Shown here piece after piece: positions 9,671 through 17,539 of a stretch of DNA of 64,000 nucleotides. Position numbers and translations under genes: made by a program. Every line of letters starts with the position of its first letter. Within the stretch, counting starts at the first letter, position 1. Source of the stretch: Tessaracoccus antarcticus (GTDB lineage: Bacteria > Actinomycetota > Actinomycetes > Propionibacteriales > Propionibacteriaceae); assembly GCF_003688855.1 (NCBI RefSeq), contig NZ_REFW01000001.1, positions 186,001 through 250,000 on the forward strand, read 5' to 3'. The notes under the pieces were generated by a model. That model had not been told where the DNA came from and did no database searches. It was given only the letters and a program-made list of their open reading frames with translations.

Positions 9671-9979
9671 ATGGGCAACAAGTCCGTAGACCGCGCCGCA
9701 ATGGCCAAGGCTGCACAGCAGATCGAGGCAAAGCACCAAGATATTCACAAGCTGCAGAGCCGGCTCCAGGGTCAGATGACCGACCTGTCCTCACGCTGGA
9801 TGGGCAACGCATCGACCGCCTTCCAGAAGGGCTACTCGCAGTTCGACACCGAGTTCGAGAAGGTCAAGCAGGGGCTGGACAAGATCCACACCTCGCTCGT
9901 TGAGACCCAGCGCGAGTACGTGCAGCGTGAAGAAGAGAACGCCGCCACCGCCAACCAAATCGCCGGACTCATCGGCTGA
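9671..9979 (+). CDS. esxB: WXG100-family ESX substrate (first of pair)
   Basis: Small secreted ESX substrate of 102 residues, predicted to form a helical hairpin. The turn carries a canonical W43-M44-G45 motif. The C-terminal half contains YVQRE, fitting the Y-x3-D/E secretion signal recognised by EccC. Length matches the ~100-residue family norm. The ATG at 9671 is preceded by GAAGGGA about 10 nt upstream, and starting here gives the standard N-terminus; the frame is open further upstream without family resemblance. It lies 29 bp before a second WXG100-like gene, and the two most likely form a heterodimer. Which is EsxA and which is EsxB cannot be decided by sequence inspection. Confidence 0.9.
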   Translation: MGNKSVDRAAMAKAAQQIEAKHQDIHKLQSRLQGQMTDLSSRWMGNASTAFQKGYSQFDTEFEKVKQGLDKIHTSLVETQREYVQREEENAATANQIAGLIG

Positions 9980-10008
9980 CGCCGAAGAACGATCACAGGA
10001 GACACTCA

Positions 10009-10299
10009 ATGAGCGACGCAACCCAGTACTCCAAGTCCGGCATGCAGGAGGGCATCTCCAACCTGTCGGCGGCACATCGTGAACTCACCAGCCTCCTCGA
10101 CGACCTGAAGGGCGAACTCAGCTCGTCACTCGGTCAGTGGGAGGACAACGCCCGCAGCGCATACGTGGAAGTCCAGCGCTCGTGGGATGCATCGGCAGCC
10201 AAGCAGCAGGAAATCGTTCAGCGCATGCCCGTGCTGCTCGGCAACATTTCTGACGGCTACGACGCCACTGAATCCCGCAACGCGGGCATCTGGGGCTGA
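10009..10299 (+). CDS. esxA: WXG100-like ESX substrate (second of pair), WED variant
   Basis: Partner ESX substrate of 96 residues, predicted helical hairpin. At the turn the usual W-x-G reads W44-E45-D46, so the glycine is lost. Near the C-terminus YDATE fits the Y-x3-D/E export motif. A good Shine-Dalgarno (CAGGAGA) precedes the ATG. It is followed by a strong terminator at 10329-10356, which closes the ESX operon started by eccB or by a promoter in the 9492-9670 gap. In mycobacterial pairs only one partner needs an intact export tail; here both appear to have one. Confidence 0.87.
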   Translation: MSDATQYSKSGMQEGISNLSAAHRELTSLLDDLKGELSSSLGQWEDNARSAYVEVQRSWDASAAKQQEIVQRMPVLLGNISDGYDATESRNAGIWG

Positions 10300-10328
10300 C
10301 GGGTAACCCCCCCTACCCTCTTCCCAGC

Positions 10329-10356
10329 GGGCCCGGCCTCACTCGAGGTCGGGCCC
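10329..10356 (+). terminator. Rho-independent terminator after the WXG100 pair
   Basis: Twelve-base arms GGGCCCGGCCTC / GAGGTCGGGCCC, with one G-U pair, enclose an ACTC loop. They are followed by GGTTGTTTGT, a modest T-rich tail. Confidence 0.8.
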
Positions 10357-10433
10357 GGTTGTTTGTGCCCGGCGTGGCCCGTGTCTCCTCTCGAAGCAGC
10401 CCCTTGGCCGGCGGGCCCGGTTCCCGCGCGGAG

Positions 10434-11288
10434 CTATTTCAGCAGCTTGGACAGGCGACGATCGGCCAGCAGTTTGCCACCGGTCTGGCAGCCCGGGCAG
10501 TACTGCAGCGAGGAGTCCGCGAACGACACCTCGGCGATCACGGAACCACAGACGTCGCAGGTCTCACCTGCCCGACCATGCACTCGCAACCCGCCCCGCT
10601 TGGCGTCCTTGAGCCGGTTCAGCTCCACCCCCCGGACGGCTTGAAGGGCCGACGACAGCACGCCGTGGATGTGCTGGTACAGCTGCGCCGCATCGACGGT
10701 GTTGGCGGGTTTGAACGGGCTGAGCCGGGCCTCGTGGAGGATCTCGTCGGACCAGGCGTTGCCGATGCCGCTGATGACTTTCTGGTCGCGCAGCACACCC
10801 TTGACCTGGGATTTCCCCGCGGCGGCAAGGATGATGGCGAGCGTGTCCGCGGTGAAAGCGGGATCCAACGGGTCCGGTCCGAGCGCCGCGATACCCGGCA
10901 CCGCCGATGGGTCCTCCACCACGTAGACGGCGAGGTGTCGCTGGGTACCGGCCTCGGTGAGGCTGAAGCCGGAATTGTCATCCAGCTCCACGCGCAGGGC
11001 GATGGGCGATTTGCCGGGCCGGGGTAGCGTGCGCGGGACCTCGTCATGCCAGGTCACCCAGCCCGCTCGGGCCAGGTGGAAGATCAGGTGTATGCCCTGG
11101 GCGTCGACGTCGATGAACTTGCCGTGCCGGGAAACGCCGGAGATCTCGAGTCCGGCCAGTGCCTCCAGACCGGGCGAGTAGGTCTTGAGCGCGCTGAAGG
11201 CGATCAGGTGCCCCGCCGCGATCACCCTGCCGGGGAGGCGATCCCCCAACTGTTCGACGATGGCCTGAACCTCTGGCAACTCCGGCAT
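10434..11288 (-). CDS. Fpg/Nei-family DNA glycosylase/AP lyase
   Basis: Base-excision repair enzyme that removes oxidised bases and cleaves the abasic site. The 284-residue product begins MPELPEV: Pro2 is the Schiff-base nucleophile and Glu3 the acid. Lys57 (RHGK) matches the beta-hairpin lysine. The C-terminus has a Cys4 zinc finger, CDVC then CPGC, as in MutM/Nei. The ATG at 11288 is required to expose Pro2; an in-frame start three codons upstream would destroy the active site. It starts 1 nt after the aat stop, so the two are coupled. Whether it prefers 8-oxoguanine (MutM) or oxidised pyrimidines (Nei) cannot be told by eye. Confidence 0.92.
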   Translation of the reverse strand: MPELPEVQAIVEQLGDRLPGRVIAAGHLIAFSALKTYSPGLEALAGLEISGVSRHGKFIDVDAQGIHLIFHLARAGWVTWHDEVPRTLPRPGKSPIALRVELDDNSGFSLTEAGTQRHLAVYVVEDPSAVPGIAALGPDPLDPAFTADTLAIILAAAGKSQVKGVLRDQKVISGIGNAWSDEILHEARLSPFKPANTVDAAQLYQHIHGVLSSALQAVRGVELNRLKDAKRGGLRVHGRAGETCDVCGSVIAEVSFADSSLQYCPGCQTGGKLLADRRLSKLLK

Positions 11289-11289
11289 G

Positions 11290-12012
11290 TCACCCATCCT
11301 CCATCATCGCCAGCAGTGCCGTGCCCGACATGCGTGATGTCTCCGGCCTGCTCCAATCCGTGTTGTGTGGCCGGTCCAAGTTCTCCCCCAGCTGCTCCAG
11401 GTAGGAGTCCCTGGGCACGGTGGAGGCCCCCATCGACTCCAGGTGCGGGGTGAGCCACTGCACGTCGAGGAGTTCCACCCCCACGCGGCGGAGCTCGACG
11501 ATGAGCCGCAGCAGCGCCGCCTTGGAGGCGTCCCTGCCGTGCTCGGGGTCGTGGAACATGGACTCGCCCGCGAACATCCCGTTCTGGTGGACGCCATAGA
11601 GTCCACCCACGAGACGGCCGTTGCCGTCCCACGTCTCAATGCTGTGGACGTGGCCCACGTGGTGCAGCACCGTGAACGCCGTCTGGATGCGTTGGTCGAT
11701 CCACCCACCCGGGCGGCGAGGATCCGCGCATGCGTCGAGCACCTCCAGGAAGGCCGTGTCCACGGTGGTGGTGTACCGCTTCACGGACTGACGCAGCGAA
11801 CGAGTGATCCGCACCTCGTCGAGGGGGAGCTGCGCTCGATCCATGGGCGACCACCATCCCATCTCCCCGTTGAACAGTCCTGTCTCGAGGGGCATGGGGA
11901 ACACACCACACCGGTAGGCCATGAGGGCCAGGCCGGGGTCGAACTCCTCGGAGAACCCGATGAGGTCCTGCCGCGGCCAGTCCGCGGGCGGGCCGAAGAG
12001 GGTGTCGAGCAT
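11290..12012 (-). CDS. aat: Leucyl/phenylalanyl-tRNA--protein transferase
   Basis: Adds Leu or Phe from charged tRNA to proteins with N-terminal Arg or Lys, creating bacterial N-degrons for ClpS-ClpAP/ClpCP. The 240-residue protein shows the family core: AYRCGVFPM near residue 32, WWSP, GGLYGV and GESMF, with the catalytic Glu region in between, and QWLTPHL downstream. Length fits (E. coli 234). The ATG at 12012 (MLDTLFGPP) gives the usual N-terminus; the longer frame upstream lacks similarity. The stop lies 1 nt before the Fpg/Nei start, so the two genes form an operon. Confidence 0.93.
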   Translation of the reverse strand: MLDTLFGPPADWPRQDLIGFSEEFDPGLALMAYRCGVFPMPLETGLFNGEMGWWSPMDRAQLPLDEVRITRSLRQSVKRYTTTVDTAFLEVLDACADPRRPGGWIDQRIQTAFTVLHHVGHVHSIETWDGNGRLVGGLYGVHQNGMFAGESMFHDPEHGRDASKAALLRLIVELRRVGVELLDVQWLTPHLESMGASTVPRDSYLEQLGENLDRPHNTDWSRPETSRMSGTALLAMMEDG

Positions 12013-12195
12013 CCCCCCAGTCTGGCAGCCACCGCCGACACGTGCGGGCACCCCCGGACGGACTGTGCCGCCAGGGGCCCACACGTGGGCCGACGCAGTC
12101 GCTGCTGCTTGCGATGTGGGCCACCGTGGCGGGGTGCTTGACGTGGTGTGCAACGCTTGGTGCAGTGCACCGAGGGTGCGGAGAAGGAGGTGGAC

Positions 12196-12870
12196 ATGAG
12201 TGAGACGAACAACGTCGTGGCGCTGGCCGAGGGCCTGACCGCGGATGCCTTCCACCAGTTGCTGGAGTTGGCCATCGAGGGCAAGGGCAAAATGCCGGGT
12301 GCCCGCAGTGCTGCCAGGAACCTGCTGAATCAGCACCGGGACCCGGAGGTTGCCATCACATGGCTCGTGAACCAGCATGTGGCCTACGCCAGTGGGCAGG
12401 GCTTCGTCACGAACTGGGGAGGCTTCTTCGTCTCATTGGTCACCATCCCGGCGAACATGGCAGCGGCTGCGTTCCTGCAGGCCCGTGTGGTGGCCGGCAT
12501 CGCCCACCTGCGCGGTTACGACCTCTCGGACGCCCGCGTGCGCACCGCCATCCTCATGGTCATGCTGGGCCCCGGCATCAATGCCGGGCTCGTCTCCAAG
12601 GGGGTGTTGCCGTCGTCGCCGGCAGCCGTGGCGACCGCCCCGATGTTCGACGCCAAACTGGACCGCCTCGTGAGCAAGGAACTGTTCGACAGGGCCATGA
12701 ACCAGATGGGCGGCAAGCGCCTCGGTGTCTGGGCCGGGAAGCGGATCCCGTTCGTCGGTGGCGGCGTCGGCGCGGTCGTCGACGGTTGGTCCACGCATTC
12801 CATAGCCCGCCACGCCATCGACGAGTTCACGAGCCGGCGCCCCAAACTCAACGCGTGGACGAAGGACTGA
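12196..12870 (+). CDS. EcsC-family protein
   Basis: Predicted 224-residue member of the EcsC family, whose name comes from the third gene of the Bacillus ecs transporter locus and whose biochemical role is unknown. Recognisable features are a helical N-terminal third, the segment QGFVTNWGGFF near residue 75, the hydrophobic VTIPANMAAAAFLQARVVA stretch, and IAHLRGYDL near residue 110. A Gly-rich hydrophobic segment (FVGGGVGAVVDG) near the C-terminus may insert into the membrane. ATG 12196 follows a strong AGAAGGAGG. No ABC transporter is adjacent. The 3' end overlaps the convergent alr gene by 23 bp. Confidence 0.8.
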   Translation: MSETNNVVALAEGLTADAFHQLLELAIEGKGKMPGARSAARNLLNQHRDPEVAITWLVNQHVAYASGQGFVTNWGGFFVSLVTIPANMAAAAFLQARVVAGIAHLRGYDLSDARVRTAILMVMLGPGINAGLVSKGVLPSSPAAVATAPMFDAKLDRLVSKELFDRAMNQMGGKRLGVWAGKRIPFVGGGVGAVVDGWSTHSIARHAIDEFTSRRPKLNAWTKD

Positions 12871-13993
12871 CGCCGCCCACGTGGCGCCTGTGCACTCTGT
12901 CCGTGATGAGGCAGGTGACCTCGTAGGTGATGCTCCCCATGAGTGCCGCGACGTCCTCCACGCTGATCTCGTGCTCCCCTGAGCGGCCTACGAGGACCGC
13001 CTCGTCACCCACCCGGACGGTGGGGACCTCTGGTCCGAGGTCGATCATGGTCTGGTCCATGCAGACCCGCCCCACCACCGGGCGGGGCGTACCGTCCACC
13101 AGCATGTGGCCTCGGTTCGACAGGAGCCGGCTGTATCCGTCGCCGTAGCCGACGTTGACGGTGGCCACCCAGGTGTCCCGTGGAGCAGTCCAGTCACGGC
13201 CGTATCCCACCGTCTCCCCGGCGAGCACCTGCTTGATGAACGCCACCCGGGAGGTCCACCGCAGCACTGGAGCCAACGCGTGGGCCCGTGGGGTGCTGGG
13301 ATCCGGGTAGGAGCCGTAGACCATGATGCCGGGGCGCACCATGGAGGTACCGGTGAGGTCGTGGCCCAGAACCGCCGCGGAGTTCGCGGCGTGCACATGT
13401 TCGAGCGGCCCCACGGCGGCCTCCACATCCCGTGCCGCCGCGGCGATGGCGGCGAACTGGCCACGGGTGAACGCGTCACCGTCCCCAGTGTCGCTGACGG
13501 GGAGGTGGGTGTAGATGCCGCCAAGTTCCAGCGAGGTGCTGTCAGCGATGAGGCGCGCGAGCCGTGAAGCGTCGGCGGGGTGCGCGCCGATGCGTCGCAT
13601 GCCGGTGTCGATCTTGAGGTGGACGGCAGCGACGATCCCCACGGCCGACGCCGCCCGCTGCAGATGATCGATGGCCTCCTCGTCGCCGACCGTGAACACG
13701 ATGTCGGCGCCCAGTGCCTCGGGAAGTTCGTCGGGCAGCGTGATGGTGAACTTCAGGATGGGCAACGTAATCCCGGCGGCCCTCAGTGCCACCGCCTCGG
13801 AGACCGTCGCCACGCCCAGCCACTGCGCGCTACCGGAGTGTTCGATGCTGCGCGCCACCGGCACCAGTCCGTGCCCGTACGCGTTGGCCTTGACGGCCGC
13901 CAGCACCGTCCGTCCACCCGCGAGCCTCGCAGCAAGACGCAGGTTCGCGTTGATGGCGTCCAGGTCAACGGTCAGCTCGCAGGTTCCCCCCAT
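12848..13993 (-). CDS. alr: Alanine racemase
   Basis: PLP-dependent interconversion of L- and D-alanine, supplying D-Ala for peptidoglycan. The product is 381 residues. Lys35 in AVKANAYGHG is the PLP lysine; the second catalytic base, Tyr, lies in VGYGRDW, and the C-terminal PVVGRVCMDQ motif is present. ATG 13993 follows AAGGA by 7 nt and gives the normal N-terminus (CELTVDLDAI). The family length is about 360-390. It is convergent with the EcsC gene, the stop codons lying inside each other's frames. Confidence 0.95.
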   Translation of the reverse strand: MGGTCELTVDLDAINANLRLAARLAGGRTVLAAVKANAYGHGLVPVARSIEHSGSAQWLGVATVSEAVALRAAGITLPILKFTITLPDELPEALGADIVFTVGDEEAIDHLQRAASAVGIVAAVHLKIDTGMRRIGAHPADASRLARLIADSTSLELGGIYTHLPVSDTGDGDAFTRGQFAAIAAAARDVEAAVGPLEHVHAANSAAVLGHDLTGTSMVRPGIMVYGSYPDPSTPRAHALAPVLRWTSRVAFIKQVLAGETVGYGRDWTAPRDTWVATVNVGYGDGYSRLLSNRGHMLVDGTPRPVVGRVCMDQTMIDLGPEVPTVRVGDEAVLVGRSGEHEISVEDVAALMGSITYEVTCLITDRVHRRHVGGVSPSSTR

Positions 13994-14084
13994 GTCAACA
14001 TCCTTGCGCGCCGCCTGGCCCCCGTCCAAACGGCTGGGACGTGACACTGGGACGTCACACTGCATGGCCGGGCCGGGTGGCACA

Positions 14085-14954
14085 ATGACGCCCATGTCTA
14101 ACAATCAGTGGAACAGCGGCCAGAGCGACGGTCAGTGGCCGCAGCAGCAGGGCTCGGGCGACTGGAACGCCGCCCCCCAGCCCGGCGCACCCGAATGGAA
14201 CCAGGACAACCAGGCCGCCGGGGCGCAGGACTGGAATGCGCCGGGGACAAAGGGGTGGGGTGGCGCCGGTGCGGGCCAGCCCGGCCAGGGCGAGTGGCCC
14301 GCCCCTCAGCAGGGACAGGACTGGAACGCCGGGGCACAGTCGCAGCCCTCCGCCGCCGACTGGCAGGCAGCCCCACAGCCACAGGGGGGCGCGCAGCCGC
14401 AGCCCTCCGCCACGGACTGGAACGCCGGCGCGCAGCCGCAGCCCTCCGCCACCGACTGGAACGCCGGCGCGCAGCCACAGCCCTCCGCCACCGACTGGAA
14501 CCAACAGCAGGGGTGGGGTGCTGGCGCACCCGGCCACCAGGGATGGGACCAGAACCAGCAGGGATGGGACCAGGCGCAGCAGGCCGGCCACGGCGCCCCC
14601 GCCTATGGGCAGCAGCAGCAATGGCAACAGCCCGTGCAGCCGAAGACGCCCAGCGCGTTCGCCAACATCTTTGACTTCAGCTTCAAGAAGTTCGCGCTGC
14701 CCGAGGCCGGCGGCACGATCTTCCTCATCGCCGTGATTGCCATCGCGGTGAAGTGGGTGTTCGATCTGGCGTACCTGCTGACCTATGCGGCTGATGCCGT
14801 CAACGTCCTGCAGGTCCTCATCGGCGGGCTCGCCACCAGCCTCCTCTACGTCCTGCTGGTACGGGTCTTCCTCGAGGGCATGACCGCCCTCGTCACACGG
14901 TCCAAGCAGGATGCGGAGCCGAAGGAAGACCACGACCCCGACGTGGTGGCCTGA
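14085..14954 (+). CDS. DUF4282-type membrane protein with Q/W-rich repetitive N-terminus
   Basis: Function unknown. The 289-residue product has an unusual first ~180 residues of low complexity, very rich in Gln, Trp, Gly, Ala and Pro with recurring DWN, and a 13-residue repeat (see 14334-14502). The C-terminal ~100 residues begin FANIFDFSFKKF and hold two hydrophobic helices (roughly 210-228 and 240-262), resembling DUF4282, then an acidic tail. It is probably a membrane protein with a disordered cytoplasmic arm. The start is ambiguous: ATG 14085 has GGGTGG upstream, while ATG 14094 (MSNNQW) is an alternative possibly used without leader. It ends in a shared bidirectional terminator. Confidence 0.82.
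   Translation: MTPMSNNQWNSGQSDGQWPQQQGSGDWNAAPQPGAPEWNQDNQAAGAQDWNAPGTKGWGGAGAGQPGQGEWPAPQQGQDWNAGAQSQPSAADWQAAPQPQGGAQPQPSATDWNAGAQPQPSATDWNAGAQPQPSATDWNQQQGWGAGAPGHQGWDQNQQGWDQAQQAGHGAPAYGQQQQWQQPVQPKTPSAFANIFDFSFKKFALPEAGGTIFLIAVIAIAVKWVFDLAYLLTYAADAVNVLQVLIGGLATSLLYVLLVRVFLEGMTALVTRSKQDAEPKEDHDPDVVA
14334..14502 (+). repeat. In-frame 39-bp tandem repeat in DUF4282 gene
   Basis: Three near-identical 39-bp units start at 14392, 14431 and 14470. Each encodes AQPQPSATDWNAG, and the last is shortened. A diverged copy starts near 14334 (AQSQPSAADWQ). Because the unit is a multiple of three, copy number can change without breaking the frame. Confidence 0.9.
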
Positions 14955-14969
14955 CCCCACACAACGTGA

Positions 14970-15006
14970 CGAAGGGGGCCGCAGCCGTTGGCTGCGGCCC
15001 CCTTCG
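14970..15006. terminator. Bidirectional terminator between DUF4282 gene and E2 gene
   Basis: A perfect 16-bp inverted repeat (CGAAGGGGGCCGCAGC and its complement) has a 5-nt loop and sits between two convergent genes. The A/T flanks are short. It can act in both directions. Confidence 0.9.
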
Positions 15007-15027
15007 TCCGTCTCAGGTGCGGGGCTC

Positions 15028-16551
15028 TCAGAAGAGCAACGCCAGGGCGGGCTCCGCCAGGATCTCGGCAACGTCGCGAAGGAACCGGGACCCCTGTTCG
15101 CCGTCGATGAGGCGGTGGTCGAAAGCAATGGTCAGCGTCGTGACCCAGCGCGGCACCACTGCCTCGTCGGGGCCCTCCCCCACCACCCAGGGACGGCGCT
15201 GGATGGCACCCATGCAGAAGATGGCCGACTCGTTCCCGTTGATGATGGGTGTGCCGGCATCAACGCCGAAGACGCCGACGTTGGTGATGGTGAACGTGCC
15301 GCCCGAGTAGTCGCCGGGCTGGAGCTTGCCCTCCTTGGCCACCACGACGAGCTGGTTGATGGCCCGGCACAGCTCCAGGAGGCTCAGCTGCTGGGCACCC
15401 TTGATGTTGGGCACCATCAGGCCGCGGGGCGTGGCCGCGGCGATGCCGAGGTTCACGTTCCCGTGGTAGACGATCTCGCCCGCTTCCTCATCCCAGGATG
15501 TGTTGAGGTCGGGGTTGCGGCTCAACGCAAGGCAGATGGCTTTGGCGTAGATGAGCAACGGGGAGATGCGCAGACCCGTGAACTCGCGTCGCGACTTCAG
15601 CGTGTCCACGAACTCCATGGTGCCGGTGACGTCCACGGTCACCCACTCCGTGACATGCACGTGGGTGTTCACGGAGCGCACCATGTTCTCGGCGGTGGCC
15701 TTGCGGACACCCCGGATGGGGACGCGACGCTCGCCCTTCGGGCTGCCGGCCTGCGGGCCGGCGGAGAACGGCTGTCCGAAGGCCGTGTCGCCTCCCGTGA
15801 AGGTGGGCTGGGACGGCTCGAACGGCTGCGACTGGTACGCCGGGGCACCCTGCTGGAAGCTCGCGTGTTCATTGATGATCCGCCCGTGCGCCGGTGCCTC
15901 CGCCATGCGCTGGAAGGCCAGTGCGGCCTCGACGTCGCGCCGGGTGATGGTGCCATCAGGTCCAGTACCGACCACGCCGGCCAGGTCAACGTCCAGATCG
16001 CGGGCGTACTTGCGCACCGGAGGCTTCGCTCGGACCGCGTCGCGGTCCGAGGCGAGCACCAGTTCCGACCTCGAGGGTCCCACCCCGGGGCCGGGCAGGG
16101 GATCTCCCACCGCAGTCGCGGTGATGTGGCCGGCAGGCTTCACCTCGTCGGGGCGGCGGCTGGGCTCGTGCGGCTCGTAGGAGTCGCTGAGCGCACGGGT
16201 CACCTCAGGGTCGTGGTCGGTGCGGCGGGAACGACGACGGCGGCTCGGGGCGGCATCGGAGGCGCCGTAGCCCACCAGGTTCGGCTGCGGCTCGGCACCA
16301 TCGGGCGCCTGCTGCCCGTCCTCAATCTCCACGATGGGGGTCCCCACCTCAACGGTGGACCCCTCCTCCACGAGCAGGCCCGTGACCTCACCCGCGAACG
16401 GCGACGGCAGCTCCACGAGCGACTTGGAGGTCTCGATCTCGACGAGGACGTCGTTGATCTCGATGATTTCCCCGACCGTGACGCGCCACGCCACGATCTC
16501 GGCCTCGACGAGGCCCTCTCCCGGGTCAGGCAGTCGGAATTGGCGCTTCAT
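15028..16551 (-). CDS. bkdB: 2-oxoacid dehydrogenase E2 (dihydrolipoamide acyltransferase), probably branched-chain
   Basis: Core acyltransferase of a 2-oxoacid dehydrogenase complex, moving the acyl group from lipoamide to CoA. The 507-residue protein shows one lipoyl domain (residues ~1-80, lipoyl-lysine K43 in ETSKS), a charged Pro-rich linker, a peripheral subunit-binding domain near residue 195 (VRKYARDLDVD), a second Pro/Gln-rich linker, and the catalytic domain ending in the DHRLIDG active-site motif. ATG 16551 follows GGAG by 7 nt and lies 10 bp after the E1-beta stop. Separate E1-alpha and E1-beta genes fit branched-chain or acetoin-type rather than actinobacterial AceE pyruvate complexes. 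No E3 gene is nearby. Confidence 0.9.
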   Translation of the reverse strand: MKRQFRLPDPGEGLVEAEIVAWRVTVGEIIEINDVLVEIETSKSLVELPSPFAGEVTGLLVEEGSTVEVGTPIVEIEDGQQAPDGAEPQPNLVGYGASDAAPSRRRRSRRTDHDPEVTRALSDSYEPHEPSRRPDEVKPAGHITATAVGDPLPGPGVGPSRSELVLASDRDAVRAKPPVRKYARDLDVDLAGVVGTGPDGTITRRDVEAALAFQRMAEAPAHGRIINEHASFQQGAPAYQSQPFEPSQPTFTGGDTAFGQPFSAGPQAGSPKGERRVPIRGVRKATAENMVRSVNTHVHVTEWVTVDVTGTMEFVDTLKSRREFTGLRISPLLIYAKAICLALSRNPDLNTSWDEEAGEIVYHGNVNLGIAAATPRGLMVPNIKGAQQLSLLELCRAINQLVVVAKEGKLQPGDYSGGTFTITNVGVFGVDAGTPIINGNESAIFCMGAIQRRPWVVGEGPDEAVVPRWVTTLTIAFDHRLIDGEQGSRFLRDVAEILAEPALALLF

Positions 16552-16561
16552 GCACTCGCTC

Positions 16562-17539
16562 CTAGTAGGCCAGGGACGCGTCCACGGCGTCCATGATTCG
16601 ATCGACGCTGGGCAGGAACTCATCCTCGATCTTCGACGGTGGGTAGGGCGTGTCGTACCCCGTCACCCGCAGCACGGGCGACTCCATGACGTAGAACAGG
16701 TCCTTGTGCAGCCGGGCAGCGATCTCGGCGCCGACACCCAGCGTGCGCTGCGCCTCGTGCACCACGATGGCGCGACGGGTGCGGCGCACTGATGCGGTGA
16801 TCGTGACCCAGTCGATGGGGCTCAGGGTACGCAGATCGATGACCTCCAGCGACACCCCCTCCTCTGCGGCCAACTCTGCGGCGTCCAGGCAGGTCCTCAC
16901 CATCGGACCGTAGGCCAGGACGGTCAGGTCCGTGCCGTGGCGCAGCACACCGGCCTGGTGCATGGGCTGGGGCCGCGCGGAGAAGTTGACCTGCCCCTTC
17001 GCGTGATAGCGACGCTTCGGCTCGAGGAACACCACCGGGTCGTCGGAGGAGATGGCCTGCTGGATCATCCAGTAGGCATCGTTCGGTGAACTGCAGGTGA
17101 CGACCTTCAGGCCGGGCGTGTGGACGAAGTAGCCCTCCGGCGACTCCGAATGGTGCTCGATGGCACCCACACCGCCGCCGTAGGGGATCCGGATGACCAT
17201 GGGCATCTTCACGCGACCCGAGGTGCGGGCGTGGAGCTTCGCCACCTGCGTGACGATCTGGTCGAATCCCGGGAACACGAACCCGTCGAACTGGATCTCG
17301 ACCACGGGTCGGTAGCCGCGCATGGCCAGGCCGACGGCGGTGCCGACGATCCCGGACTCCGCCAGCGGGGAGTCGATGACCCGGTTCTCGCCGAACTCGG
17401 CCTGCAGGTTCTCGGTGATGCGGAACACGCCGCCCAGCTTGCCGATGTCCTCACCTGCCAGCAGGACCTTGGGGTCGGCCTGCAGGGCTCGGCGGAGGCC
17501 ACGGTTCAGCGCCTTGGCCAGCGTCAGGGTCTCGCTCAT
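16562..17539 (-). CDS. bkdA2: 2-oxoacid dehydrogenase E1 component, beta subunit
   Basis: Beta chain of the thiamine-diphosphate decarboxylase, forming an alpha2beta2 heterotetramer with the upstream gene product. At 325 residues it has the standard family length. Recognisable blocks are GEDIGKLGGVF near residue 33, DSPLAESGIVGTAVGLA near 65, FVFPGFDQI, and YGGGVGAIEHHSES near 135. The ATG at 17539 overlaps the E1-alpha stop in an ATGA, so the subunits are translationally coupled for 1:1 production. Confidence 0.93.
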   Translation of the reverse strand: MSETLTLAKALNRGLRRALQADPKVLLAGEDIGKLGGVFRITENLQAEFGENRVIDSPLAESGIVGTAVGLAMRGYRPVVEIQFDGFVFPGFDQIVTQVAKLHARTSGRVKMPMVIRIPYGGGVGAIEHHSESPEGYFVHTPGLKVVTCSSPNDAYWMIQQAISSDDPVVFLEPKRRYHAKGQVNFSARPQPMHQAGVLRHGTDLTVLAYGPMVRTCLDAAELAAEEGVSLEVIDLRTLSPIDWVTITASVRRTRRAIVVHEAQRTLGVGAEIAARLHKDLFYVMESPVLRVTGYDTPYPPSKIEDEFLPSVDRIMDAVDASLAY

